Source of the DNA: Catenibacterium sp900764725 | Lineage (GTDB): Bacteria > Bacillota_I > Bacilli_A > Erysipelotrichales > Coprobacillaceae | Direction: 5' to 3' (one strand) | Length of the DNA stretch: 64,000 nucleotides | NCBI RefSeq assembly: GCF_934754625.1 | Contig: NZ_CAKVIU010000002.1 | Shown here: positions 35,335 to 44,833 of the stretch, piece by piece | Layout of the letters: the number at the start of each line of letters is the position of its first letter | Numbering within the stretch: position 1 is the first letter of the stretch | The notes under the pieces: generated by a model | Seen by the model: the letters and a program-made list of their open reading frames with translations, nothing else | Database searches by the model: none | Told to the model about the DNA's origin: nothing | Position numbers and translations under genes: made by a program

Positions 35335-37443
35335 TTGAATACAATGAAATGCAATCCATTCTATATGCTCAAGATCAAGAATGGTATCTATAGTACAGAC
35401 AACACAATTAGTTATTATCGTAATAAGCTTCCCGATGATACATTCTCATTTGATTCGTCCAATCAAAAAGTTCAAGCAAACATTGATGAATTTGGAACTA
35501 TTTCCAACCTTACCTTCTTTCATCACAATTACCTTATGGAAAGCAAGCCAGGTGTATGGGTAGGAAAAGACTTTGTTCAAGAACATGATCTTTCTGTAGC
35601 CCTTACTTGGAATGGTACAAGAATTGATTTGAAGTCTGATAATGTAGATGTTGTTTCTGATCTTGCAGATAATCTTTTTCCAAGAAGTATTCATCATTTT
35701 ACCTGGGGAACAGTGAGCTTAATTGCTGTAGCACCTATAACGCGTAATGGAGAAAGATTAAGCAGTTTAATGTATGCCATTATTGTTGAGAATCAAAGTG
35801 ATTCTCAAGGAGAAGGAGTCTTAGAACTCCCTTCTCTTTATAAAAAGAAATACTCTGATACAAGAAATGTATTAATAGAGTGCCGTGAAACAAACTCACA
35901 CAAAAGTATTTCATTCACTTTACCACCTCGTTCTAAAAAAGAATTCATGATTGCTTTCACTGATCCTAATACGTATCAGGATACACAGAAGCTGTTTAAT
36001 AGAAGTATTGATGAATGGTTAGAAGAAACACGCCTTTATTATAAACGCTGCATAGGACAAGTCCAATTTGAAAATAACCCAATGACAGGCTACTTAATCG
36101 AAAGAGCTTATCAGCAGGCGTCCGGAGCTTTCGCTATGAATGGTTATGATCAAATACTTGGTTCAAACTGGGGAACCTACCCCGTTACTCCTCATATATG
36201 GAATAAAGATATGTATTATTCCAGCCTACCTTATACAATGACTGAACCAGACCTATGCAAGAAAACTATAAAATGGTTTGCACAATATGGTATTAAATAC
36301 CCTGGTACTAAGTTTGTTGGTGGCATCTTCCATTCATTAAGTAACTCACTATCGGTAATTCTTCTTTCTGGTGCGTATTATGATTATTTTGCAGATAGAC
36401 ATTTCTTCTTAGATAACGAAGATTTATATGAACAGATGAAACAAATCCTTAATGAAGTCATTACTTCAAGAACTCCAGATGAACCACACTTATACCACAG
36501 TATCTGGATTTCAGATGCCTACTCCCTTGGCACATATCATACAGGATCAAACATCTGTGTATATCGTGCATGTCGCTGTCTATCAAGACTTGCACTTGAA
36601 ATATTCGATGAGAAAGAATATGCCAATCAATTAGAAAATGAAGCGAATGCAATCAAGAATGATATAGAAAAATATATGACTGTCGAAACAAATGGTCATC
36701 GTATTTTCCTAGAAGGTATTGCCTCGCTTGATCCTCATACAAAAGAACATATGTCAGATGAATGCTATCGCAAAGAGATGCTTGATCAAGGACTTCAGTT
36801 CTTAACAGATGTGGATAAGGATGGCACTATTACATTAAGAATGCATGATGGTGAAGAATCAGATACGACATTATTGAAATATTATGGCTATGAAGCAGGA
36901 GATAGAACAACTCATTATGGAAAATTTAGTTCTAGTGATGAGAATCCTACTTATAGTAGTCTAAGTAGAGGGATTAAGTGGGGTAACCAGTCAGGTGCAA
37001 CATTTCCGGGATATATTTCAATATTGAATGGTGCAGATGATATTGAAAGCTGGAGTGGAGAATACGGCCGATTTAAAGAATTAGAAAGATTAGCTGATTT
37101 AGATGGCAGCTGGTGGTGGTGGCCTTATAAAGTAGGGGCACCTACTGGAGATGTCACACGAATGAACAGCTGTGGTAAATGTGGATGGGCATCAGGTATC
37201 TTCTATGTCTTATTCATTACTGAATTTTTAGGAATCAACTATGATGCACCTACTAAACACTTAACGATTCATCCAAAAGAATTTATTGGAAACTTTACTT
37301 GGGAAGACTTCCATATCGGTGAAGCAAGATTTGATATAAAAGTTTCTGATCAGCACATTCATATTACCAATAAAAATAAGTATTCAATTACCGTTAATCA
37401 ACATGCAGTAAAGGAAGGAAAAGATTATGAATTTACTAAGTAA
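35335..37443 (+). CDS. Six-hairpin glycosidase, family not assigned
   Basis: A 702-residue cytoplasmic enzyme with no signal peptide. An N-terminal beta-sandwich (about 1-240) is followed by an (alpha/alpha)6 toroid (about 250-650) and a short C-terminal beta domain. Tryptophan- and acid-rich stretches typical of such catalytic clefts are visible: NWGTYPVTPHIWNKDMYYSS (about 278-297), HDGEESDTTLLKYYGYEAGD (about 504-523) and DGSWWWWPYKVGAP (about 588-601). I cannot name the GH family. The TTG at 35335 is taken as start because GGAGG lies 5 nt before it, whereas the nearby ATG at 35344 is too far. It overlaps the GH172 gene by 17 bp and lies downstream of the PTS genes, so it should act on an imported oligosaccharide. 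Confidence 0.72.
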   Translation: MNTMKCNPFYMLKIKNGIYSTDNTISYYRNKLPDDTFSFDSSNQKVQANIDEFGTISNLTFFHHNYLMESKPGVWVGKDFVQEHDLSVALTWNGTRIDLKSDNVDVVSDLADNLFPRSIHHFTWGTVSLIAVAPITRNGERLSSLMYAIIVENQSDSQGEGVLELPSLYKKKYSDTRNVLIECRETNSHKSISFTLPPRSKKEFMIAFTDPNTYQDTQKLFNRSIDEWLEETRLYYKRCIGQVQFENNPMTGYLIERAYQQASGAFAMNGYDQILGSNWGTYPVTPHIWNKDMYYSSLPYTMTEPDLCKKTIKWFAQYGIKYPGTKFVGGIFHSLSNSLSVILLSGAYYDYFADRHFFLDNEDLYEQMKQILNEVITSRTPDEPHLYHSIWISDAYSLGTYHTGSNICVYRACRCLSRLALEIFDEKEYANQLENEANAIKNDIEKYMTVETNGHRIFLEGIASLDPHTKEHMSDECYRKEMLDQGLQFLTDVDKDGTITLRMHDGEESDTTLLKYYGYEAGDRTTHYGKFSSSDENPTYSSLSRGIKWGNQSGATFPGYISILNGADDIESWSGEYGRFKELERLADLDGSWWWWPYKVGAPTGDVTRMNSCGKCGWASGIFYVLFITEFLGINYDAPTKHLTIHPKEFIGNFTWEDFHIGEARFDIKVSDQHIHITNKNKYSITVNQHAVKEGKDYEFTK

Positions 37444-38545
37444 TATCATGACATATAAAGGAGAACGTTCTAGAGCTGTATCACCAGAAAATCCAACTGG
37501 TGAAAAAGGCAAAGCGTGTATGGAAGCAAGTGCTCTTGGTCCATCAAGAAAAGGACGTGGAAGCATTAAATTACCTATGGGTGAAGAAACAGTGATTGCG
37601 GATATTAAAGGTCCAGGTATTATTAGACATATGTGGATGACTATCCGTGAAAATACTGAAAAAGGCAGCTTTGTCATGAGAGATGTTGTCATGAGAATCT
37701 ATTGGGATGGTAGTGAAACACCTGCTGTAGAAGCACCTATTGGTGATTTCTTCTGTAATGGTTTTGGTGAAAGATGTGATATTGCATCTTTACCAATCGT
37801 TGTCAATCCTACTGGAGGAATGAACAGCTACTTTGAAATGCCATTCGCGAAAAGAGCAGTCATCACAATGACAAACGAACATCCAAAAGATATTACATCT
37901 TTCTTCTATACAATCAATTATGCTGAAGTAGATGCTTTACCTGAAAACTCTTTATACTTCCATGCTTACTGGCGTAGAGAACGTCAGACAGAGCTTGCGA
38001 AAGACTATGTCATCCTAGATGATGTCAAAGGTAAAGGTTACTATGTAGGTACATACCTTGGTTTAACTGCATTAGAAAGATATTGGTGGGGTGAAGGAGA
38101 ATTCAAGTTCTATCTAGATGGTGATGAAGAATATCCAACAGTCTCATCAACAGGTTCAGAAGACTACTTTGGTGGTGCCTGGGCATTCCATCAGAAAGAT
38201 GAATTAGGAAGACCTTCAGTTAAACCATATTCTAACTTATTCCTAGGTTATCCATTCTATTCAACAAAGGATAAGACAAGAGAAAGATTTGAAACAGGTA
38301 AATTAAATGCAGTCCATGCCTTTGGTAATGACAGTCTTCCTCGCCATGGTTTATATAGATTCCATATCTTAGATCCAATCGCCTTTGATGAAGATATCAA
38401 AGTCACATTACAGCAGATTGGTAACGATGATCTTTCATTATATGAAAGACAGGATGACGTTTGTACAGTCGCTTATTGGTATTGTGATCATAAAGAAGGA
38501 TTCGATAAAGAATTCCCAAATAGAAGAGCAAGACTCCCAAGATAG
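37427..38545 (+). CDS. DUF2961 / GH172-family glycoside hydrolase
   Basis: A 372-residue protein matching the DUF2961 family. Diagnostic parts are the GPGIIRHMWMTI strand (about 63-74), APIGDFFCNGFGE (about 104-116), the TGSEDYFGGAWAF segment (about 243-255) with its acidic residues, and GLYRFHILDPIAF near the end. This family was reclassified as GH172 after a Bifidobacterium dentium member was shown to act on alpha-D-fructofuranosides and difructose dianhydride I; other members act on D-arabinofuranosides. Here it is cotranscribed with a fructose-type PTS and lies near a fructokinase, which fits an alpha-fructofuranoside substrate. It is cytoplasmic. Confidence 0.85.
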   Translation: MNLLSNIMTYKGERSRAVSPENPTGEKGKACMEASALGPSRKGRGSIKLPMGEETVIADIKGPGIIRHMWMTIRENTEKGSFVMRDVVMRIYWDGSETPAVEAPIGDFFCNGFGERCDIASLPIVVNPTGGMNSYFEMPFAKRAVITMTNEHPKDITSFFYTINYAEVDALPENSLYFHAYWRRERQTELAKDYVILDDVKGKGYYVGTYLGLTALERYWWGEGEFKFYLDGDEEYPTVSSTGSEDYFGGAWAFHQKDELGRPSVKPYSNLFLGYPFYSTKDKTRERFETGKLNAVHAFGNDSLPRHGLYRFHILDPIAFDEDIKVTLQQIGNDDLSLYERQDDVCTVAYWYCDHKEGFDKEFPNRRARLPR

Positions 38546-38552
38546 TATGTCA

Positions 38553-38578
38553 GGAAGATATCCCCATATCTTCCTTTT
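38553..38578 (+). terminator. Terminator of the PTS-GH172 operon
   Basis: GGAAGATAT, loop CCCC, ATATCTTCC and only four T residues; some read-through into levR is possible. Confidence 0.7.
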
Positions 38579-38596
38579 CATGCGTGTTGAGTTAAA

Positions 38597-38625
38597 TTGT
38601 TTTCTTAAAATCTTCAAGGTATAAT
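38597..38625 (+). promoter_or_regulatory. Sigma-A promoter of levR-rpoN
   Basis: TTGTTT (38597-38602), 17 nt and a perfect TATAAT (38620-38625), 21 bp before the levR start codon. Regulator and sigma factor are thus made under housekeeping control while their targets use sigma-54. Confidence 0.75.
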
Positions 38626-38646
38626 TGAAAGTAAGGAGGTACAACA

Positions 38647-41280
38647 ATGGATGTAAAAGAAAAGGTTTATATGTCACTCAAGGAATGTTTAAATGAGTCT
38701 GAAAAGATCCCTACATCTCTCATTGCAGACAATCTACATTTAAGCAGACAAATCGTGACACATTATTTAAATCAGCTTTTTGATGAGGGAAAAGTAAAGA
38801 AGACTGATACAAGACCGACTTACTGGTATATAGAAAAAGAAGAACAGAGTGCACCTATTGAAGAAGAATTAGACTCAGAAGTATTTGATTCTATGATTGG
38901 TGCATCAGGAAGTCATAAGAAAATAGTAGAAATGTGTAAAGCATCTGTTTCTTATCCACCTAATGGTCTTCCTATTCTTATTATTGGTGAAAGTGGTGTA
39001 GGTAAAAGCTATATCGCAAAGCTTATTTATAATCATGCATTACAGACAGGAAGTATTGGTAAAAAAGCACCTTTTGTTGTATTGAACTGTGCAGATTATG
39101 CCAATAACCCAGAACTTCTTTCTGCTACATTATTAGGTTATAAGAAGGGGAGTTTTACAGGTGCTGATACAGATAAAACAGGATTATTACAGGAAGCAGA
39201 TGGTGGTTATCTTTTCTTAGATGAAGTACATCGTTTATCATTTGAAAACCAGGAAAAACTCTTTGTATTTATGGATACAGCTCAATACCGTCCTCTTGGT
39301 GATTCTAAATGGAGACACTCGAATGTGAGATTTATATTTGCGACTACAGAAAATCCACAGGAAGTCTTACTAGAAACATTTAGAAGAAGAATTACTCTTC
39401 AAATCACTATTCCTAATATTACTGAACGTCCTTTACAGGAACGTATTGAACTCATAGAAACATTCTATAAAGAAGAAGCAGAAAAGATTAAAAAGAACCT
39501 CACTATTTCTAGTGGTGCTGTCAAAATGCTTTGTTTTTCTAAGTTCCCTGGTAATATTGGTAGACTAAGAAACCTTATTCAAGTCAGTTGTGCAGAAGCA
39601 TACTTTAAACATGGTAAAGAAGATAATCTTCTTATTTCTGAAGCAGAACTGATTCATGCAGGTGGAGATATCCCTGTCAATACAGCAGGATTCCAAACTG
39701 AGCGTAATATGGAAATATCCATTATTTGGAATCAACCTAAAGAATATATTTGTCAGGAATGTTACGATGAACATCATACAGAAATCATGGATTTATTTCA
39801 TAAGATTGAAACTGCATCATGGAGTCAGATTGACCAGCTTTATTTGAATTTCCGTGCTATTTTAAGAAAAATTCATCCTACCCACAATAATTTAACTGAA
39901 CAGCGCTTCTTTATGCAGATCTGTAAGGATATATTGATTCGTTATGGTGTCAAGATGAATGGTTCCTGTGGTAAAGAGTTATATATTCTTTATACAACAT
40001 TCAATCAGATGCATATTGAAAAGGAACAGGAATGGAAACTTAAAGCCTATTTTGAACAATCATGTCCTCGTGCTTTCTATGTTGCAAGTAGAATTATCCT
40101 CGAATTACAGAAATATGAATTACAGTTAGAAGATAATCTTGCATTCCTATTTGCCTTAGCTATTCATGAATATATTAGTGAATCCCTTGAATTAAATGGT
40201 CTCATTGCAGCTCATGGTGATACAACAGCTTCTAGTATTGCGAAGGTTGTCAATCAGGCCTGTGGTACCTTTATTATGGAAGGTATTGATATGCCAATGG
40301 ATACAACACTTGATCAAACTGTAGAAAAGGTACAGAACTATCTTCTTCACTCTGCAAAGGGTAAAGGACTCATCTTACTTGTAGATACAGGATCTTTAAG
40401 TAGTATGTATTCAAAGATTAAAAATAACTTATCAGGTGACTTGTTGATTATTAATAATGTCTCTACTGCAATTGCTTTAGATGTAGGTTTAAAGATGTTA
40501 GGTCATGGCTCATTTGAACAGATTGTAGAAAGTACGAAAAGAATTAATAGCTTTGATGTTCAGTTCTTTGAAGGTTTATCTAAAGACAAGAATATTATTA
40601 TTTCATGTATGTCCGGTGTTGGTATTGCAGAAAAGATACAGGAAATCATGAAGAAGACTTTAGGAGACTGTGGTCTTGATTTTGTGACTATGGAATACAA
40701 GAAACTCCTAGATTTACTTGATGAAAATGAATCTAAGAACTTTGATCAGACTCTTATGATTTTGACAACATCTCCTCTTCATGATGGTATCTCCACACCA
40801 TGGCTAAGTGTTTATGATATTTTAGATGGTCATGGTGAAGAAAACTTATGGAATGCATTAAGAAGTGTAGTTACTCCAGAACAATTTGATGCATTAAAGA
40901 ATGAATTTGTACGCTTCTTTACAATCGAAGGTATTGTCAGCAGATTACAGTTCCTTAATCCTACAGTCGTTATTCAGGATGTAGAAATGATTCTTCATCG
41001 TTATCAGGATTACTATAAGATGGAAATGTCAGGACATATTAGATTAAACCTCTATATGCATATCGCATTTATGTTTGAACGTCTCATGACTGCCGATGAT
41101 ACAGATGATGAAGAAGAACCTACAAATCCAGCACAAAAAGAATTCTATCGTATCTCAAAAATTGTTTTCCAGGATGTAGAAAAGAAATATCGTATTCATT
41201 TAGATAATTATGAATTATCTATTTTATATGAATTGTTAAGCAAAGTAATTAAGGAACCAATAGGCTTAAATGAAGCTTGA
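38647..41280 (+). CDS. levR: LevR-type sigma-54 activator with PRD and EIIA/EIIB-like domains
   Basis: An 877-residue enhancer-binding protein. Order: winged-helix DNA-binding domain (1-70), AAA+ sigma-54 interaction domain (about 80-330) with Walker A GESGVGKS, the sigma-54 loop GSFTGA (a GAFTGA variant) and Walker B YLFLDEVHR; first PRD (about 430-520); EIIA-Man-like domain (about 535-650, HGDTTASS); EIIB-like domain (about 655-745, CMSGVGIAEK); second PRD near the C-terminus (HRYQDYYKMEMSGHIRLNLY). PTS phosphorylation of the PRD histidines tunes activity, so the EIIAB of the operon should feed back on it. It should activate the three sigma-54 promoters at 31617, 32628 and 32701. The gene overlaps rpoN by 11 bp. 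Confidence 0.93.
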   Translation: MDVKEKVYMSLKECLNESEKIPTSLIADNLHLSRQIVTHYLNQLFDEGKVKKTDTRPTYWYIEKEEQSAPIEEELDSEVFDSMIGASGSHKKIVEMCKASVSYPPNGLPILIIGESGVGKSYIAKLIYNHALQTGSIGKKAPFVVLNCADYANNPELLSATLLGYKKGSFTGADTDKTGLLQEADGGYLFLDEVHRLSFENQEKLFVFMDTAQYRPLGDSKWRHSNVRFIFATTENPQEVLLETFRRRITLQITIPNITERPLQERIELIETFYKEEAEKIKKNLTISSGAVKMLCFSKFPGNIGRLRNLIQVSCAEAYFKHGKEDNLLISEAELIHAGGDIPVNTAGFQTERNMEISIIWNQPKEYICQECYDEHHTEIMDLFHKIETASWSQIDQLYLNFRAILRKIHPTHNNLTEQRFFMQICKDILIRYGVKMNGSCGKELYILYTTFNQMHIEKEQEWKLKAYFEQSCPRAFYVASRIILELQKYELQLEDNLAFLFALAIHEYISESLELNGLIAAHGDTTASSIAKVVNQACGTFIMEGIDMPMDTTLDQTVEKVQNYLLHSAKGKGLILLVDTGSLSSMYSKIKNNLSGDLLIINNVSTAIALDVGLKMLGHGSFEQIVESTKRINSFDVQFFEGLSKDKNIIISCMSGVGIAEKIQEIMKKTLGDCGLDFVTMEYKKLLDLLDENESKNFDQTLMILTTSPLHDGISTPWLSVYDILDGHGEENLWNALRSVVTPEQFDALKNEFVRFFTIEGIVSRLQFLNPTVVIQDVEMILHRYQDYYKMEMSGHIRLNLYMHIAFMFERLMTADDTDDEEEPTNPAQKEFYRISKIVFQDVEKKYRIHLDNYELSILYELLSKVIKEPIGLNEA

Positions 41281-42514
41281 ACTTAAACATAGTCAAAAAC
41301 ATCAAATATATCAGAAACAAATAGAAAAGAATCAGATCTTACAGATGGATGTAGAACAGCTTTTAGCTCACATAGAGAAGATTTCTTTTGAAAATCCATT
41401 AATAGATACTGATGATATGATAGAAAACACTTCTGATATAGGAAAAGAATTTGATATTGATAGTTTATCTAGAAAAACTGAACCAACATTAAAAGAAGCC
41501 ATTCATTGGCAATTACTAAACAAGGATATAGACAATAAAGAATTAGTAGAATCTCTTGTGGATTTATTAGATGATAATGGATATCTACGTCTCTCAATAA
41601 ATGATATCTGTACTTATCTAAAGTGTGATGAGAAAGAGTACTTAGAAGCTAAAAATGCATTATCCAAGCTAGAACCTCCTGGGCTTGGTGCTACAACTCT
41701 TAAAGAGTGTTTACTTCTTCAATTAGAGCGCCTCGAAGAAACAGAAGACATTCTTTTAACAAAAACTCTCATAGATGAATGTTTAGAAGATCTTTCTAAA
41801 AATCACTATCATGCTGTTTCTAAGAAACTTGGCATATCACAAAACAAAGTAAGACAACTACTACAGATCATCCTTACATTAAATCCCCGTCCAGCGAGTG
41901 GTTTTAGTTCTTCTGTTGAAGTGAATTATCCTATACCTGATATTCTAATCAAAGATGGTGTTGTACAATTAAACCCTGCAATCTATAAGGATTTAAACAT
42001 CAATACAAGCTATTTATCTCTTGATGAAAACAAAGAAACTAAGAAATATATAGAATCAAAGCTTAAACAAGTTTCTTGGCTCCAACAATGTCTCACCCAA
42101 AGAAAGAATCTTATATATGATATTGCGGTCTTTTTATTAGATTACCAGCAGGACTTCTTTGAGAATGGAGGAACCTGCCATCCACTCATGCAAAAGGACT
42201 TAGCTATGTTACTTGGAGTACATGAATCTACTATCAGTAGAGCAATTAAGGATAAATATATATATTGTGATAAAGGCTTTATTCTTCTAAGTGATCTGAT
42301 TCCAAAGGGAACAGAAGATACTTCAGTTGATTCTATTAAAGATACAATAAAAGAAGTTATTGATAATGAAGATAAGAAAAAACCTTTAAGTGACCAGAAA
42401 ATCACCAATCTATTAAAAGAAAAAGGTATTGAAATATCTAGAAGAACAGTTGCAAAATACCGATCAGAATTAAATATTCCAGATGCATCTGGTAGAAAGC
42501 ATATGAAAAAGTAG
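41270..42514 (+). CDS. rpoN: RNA polymerase sigma-54 factor
   Basis: A 414-residue sigma-54. The glutamine- and leucine-containing region I (MKLELKHSQKHQIY, then IEKISFENPLI), core-binding region, DNA-binding helix-turn-helix (MLLGVHESTISRAIKDKYI, about 314-332) and C-terminal RpoN box (SRRTVAKYRSELNIP, near 393-407) are all present, slightly shorter than in enterics. Its start lies inside the last codons of levR, so activator and sigma factor are coproduced. Having rpoN inside a single sugar locus suggests that its main targets are local. Confidence 0.95.
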   Translation: MKLELKHSQKHQIYQKQIEKNQILQMDVEQLLAHIEKISFENPLIDTDDMIENTSDIGKEFDIDSLSRKTEPTLKEAIHWQLLNKDIDNKELVESLVDLLDDNGYLRLSINDICTYLKCDEKEYLEAKNALSKLEPPGLGATTLKECLLLQLERLEETEDILLTKTLIDECLEDLSKNHYHAVSKKLGISQNKVRQLLQIILTLNPRPASGFSSSVEVNYPIPDILIKDGVVQLNPAIYKDLNINTSYLSLDENKETKKYIESKLKQVSWLQQCLTQRKNLIYDIAVFLLDYQQDFFENGGTCHPLMQKDLAMLLGVHESTISRAIKDKYIYCDKGFILLSDLIPKGTEDTSVDSIKDTIKEVIDNEDKKKPLSDQKITNLLKEKGIEISRRTVAKYRSELNIPDASGRKHMKK

Positions 42515-42532
42515 AACTGTGTTCTACTTTTT
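42506..42532. terminator. Terminator after rpoN
   Basis: AAAAAGTAGAAC and GTTCTACTTTTT form a perfect 12-bp stem with a 3-nt loop, overlapping the rpoN stop; the symmetry allows activity in both directions. Confidence 0.82.
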
Positions 42533-42645
42533 CGCTATTCAGGATAATGATCGGTAGTTAGTCTCTTTTTGATGATTTTCTATTATACTCATAGCATAAT
42601 AATGATACGAAATAATGAAAATCATATCATCAAGGAGACGAGAAC

Positions 42646-43619
42646 ATGAAGAAAACTTATTGTATAAACTGCAGAAAAGAAACAACTTATACACTAAAGA
42701 AACAGGAAATGAAGAAAGTAATTAAAGATAAAGAATATTCTTTCTTAATCACTATCGCAATATGTAATGAATGTGGTGAAGAAATATCTATACCAGGTTT
42801 ACTTGATCAAAATATTAAAGAAATAGATTTACAGTATAGAGAGAAAGAGAATCTAATTACTATTGAAGAAATAAACAAACTATTAAAGATATATGATATT
42901 GGGAAAGGTCCTCTCGCATTGGTTCTAGGTTTTGGTGAAGTAGATATCTAGATGGACAGGTTCCTTCTCTTGAGTATTCCAATATCATGAAAAAAACTTT
43001 ACTTTCTCCTGATTATTTCAATAAGAAATTAGAAGAAAATAAAAATAAGATTACTCCTGCTTCTTATAAGAAGTCACAAGAAGCAGTGAGTAATCTACAA
43101 GAATTATTTGTATTATCAGATAAGATGAGACAGGTCATTGCCTATCTGTTTAAAGAATTAAATGAAGTTACACCGTTGATGCTTCAAAAACTTCTTTATT
43201 TGATTCAGGGAACCTCTTATGCCTTATATGATCATCCTGTATTTATAGAACAATCACAGGCATGGGTTCATGGTCCTGTCTATCCTGATGTTTATCATTT
43301 ATTCAAACAATTCAGTTTTAATCCTATTGATGATGATCGATTTGTATTATTTGAAGGATTAGTGAATACATTAAGTGAAGAGGAATGTCATATCATTGAT
43401 CTAGTCATTCATACATATGGTCTTTATAGCGCTAAAGTATTAGAAACTATCACTCATACACAGGATCCTTGGATATTAGCTAGAAAAGGTTATGAAGGTC
43501 CTTCTCATGAACCAATTTCAGAAGAAAATATAAGAAACTATTTCCAAACATTACATAAACAATATGACTTCTCTCATAGAGAAGGAATTAATCACTATAT
43601 TCATGATATTATCATGTAA
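42646..43619 (+). pseudogene. MqsA-like zinc finger-HTH-Panacea (SocA/DUF4065) protein, frameshifted
   Basis: Two frames form one gene. The first (42646-42951) encodes an MqsA/YgiT-like zinc finger with CxxC pairs (CINC, CNEC) and the start of a helix-turn-helix, IGKGPLALVLGFGEV. It then hits TAG. The continuation RYLDGQVPSLEYSNIMKKTL is present one frame over from 42942 and runs into the Panacea domain (about 43130-43600; QKLLYLIQG, WVHGPVYPDVY). Relatives have a few more residues between GEV and RYLDGQ, so about 10 bp seem to have been lost from the recognition helix. Panacea proteins act as antitoxins or proteolytic adaptors. The downstream part could still be made from ATG 42987 as a stand-alone 210-residue protein. 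No toxin partner is recognisable next to it. Confidence 0.78.
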
Positions 43620-43633
43620 TGACTATGTATCAC
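43616..43633 (+). repeat. 18-bp direct repeat, left copy
   Basis: GTAATGACTATGTATCAC, exact match to 44834-44851. It spans the stop codon of the Panacea gene and the bases after it. Confidence 0.8.
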
Positions 43634-43660
43634 TTATTCTGTTCTCTATTATCTGAATAA

Positions 43661-44047
43661 CTAGAAATCAATCATACAAATCTTAATAGAGACACGCCAC
43701 TGATTATAACAGTCTATATAACATGAATACACCCTTGCATGAAGTATCTTACCTGCATCCATTAATCTACAAAAAACACCATTTTCTCTTTTAGGAATAT
43801 ACCCAAGCTTTTCACCATCTATTGTAAGTACTTTAATCGCATTACTATCATATTTATTATCTGCTTCTCTTTCTAATAGAAGGGGTACATTTTTCTCAAG
43901 TCCTTTAAATATATCCTGATTATCGCAATAACGTGTTCCTGCAATATCAGTAAAAGACAAGAAGATTTCATTCATTAAAGGCATAACCACATTCTCTATC
44001 CCATTCATTTCTACTGCTTCTAAAATCATATCTTTCATATTATCCAT
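43661..44047 (-). CDS. HIRAN-domain protein
   Basis: A 128-residue protein. After about 30 helical residues, the segment from FTDIAGTRYCDNQDIFKGLE through LEREADNKYDSNAIKVLTID to KLGYIPKRENGVFCRLMDAG matches the HIRAN domain, a small beta-barrel that in Rad5/HLTF recognises DNA ends and in bacteria occurs alone or in mobile or restriction contexts. Its biological role here is unknown. It is cotranscribed with the coiled-coil gene upstream (12-bp gap), and both lie inside the segment bounded by 18-bp direct repeats. Confidence 0.78.
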   Translation of the reverse strand: MDNMKDMILEAVEMNGIENVVMPLMNEIFLSFTDIAGTRYCDNQDIFKGLEKNVPLLLEREADNKYDSNAIKVLTIDGEKLGYIPKRENGVFCRLMDAGKILHARVYSCYIDCYNQWRVSIKICMIDF

Positions 44048-44059
44048 AAATGCTTCCTC

Positions 44060-44731
44060 CTAACATGCATGCATCACTTTTTCAAAACAGGAATATTGTT
44101 TATCTAAATTATATTTATACAATTTGTATATCATGATTTTCTTTTCTAGATACTCTTTCGTTATTTTAGGTTCTCTATTCTTAATAGACTCTATTTCTTT
44201 TTTAACACTTTCTATTTGTGTTGTGAAATAGGTACTGTCTAAGTTTTTTCTAATGGATTGTTTATCATAATCCACCAACATTTCTATATCCTTTAAATCA
44301 TTCAAATTATTATATCTATATGATTCAAGAGTACGTTCCCATAAAGGATTGTCTTGATCTATTCTTTTAATAATTCTCTTGAATATCTTCTTTGCCTGTT
44401 TCATATCTTCATCATTTAAATGCTGTTTCACTCTTTTCTTATGAGTTCTTAGTTCCTCTAACTCATGCATATAATCTTCCTTCACAGCATCCATATAGCC
44501 TTCTAACTCTTCCTTATATATCTTGATATGATGATTCTTACATCTCTGACAATACGCAATTCTTTTCTTAAAGAAGATACAATCAACCATCAATCCATAA
44601 TACTCCTTATACAAATCAGCATATGTTTGATAATTATCTTTTTGATTCTTTTCGGCTTGTTTCTTCAATTCATCCCGCTCAATGATTAAACTTCTATAAA
44701 GATTAATTAAGTAGTTTGTTGTAGTAGACAT
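44060..44731 (-). CDS. Coiled-coil protein of unknown function
   Basis: A 223-residue, highly charged, almost entirely helical protein with long Lys/Glu-rich stretches predicted to form coiled coils (about 10-30, 85-120, 170-195). One CxxC pair (YCQRCKNHH, about 60-68) might bind metal. I recognise no family. A strong AAGGAGG ribosome binding site precedes the ATG. It sits first in a two-gene unit with the HIRAN protein. Confidence 0.5.
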   Translation of the reverse strand: MSTTTNYLINLYRSLIIERDELKKQAEKNQKDNYQTYADLYKEYYGLMVDCIFFKKRIAYCQRCKNHHIKIYKEELEGYMDAVKEDYMHELEELRTHKKRVKQHLNDEDMKQAKKIFKRIIKRIDQDNPLWERTLESYRYNNLNDLKDIEMLVDYDKQSIRKNLDSTYFTTQIESVKKEIESIKNREPKITKEYLEKKIMIYKLYKYNLDKQYSCFEKVMHAC

Positions 44732-44833
44732 AGCACCTTTCCTCCTTAACTACATCATACAACTTTCATCAAAATAATGTTTCGAGTAAGGCTCTCATAA
44801 AGTCTATTTATAGGTGTTCAAATATTTTTTTGC

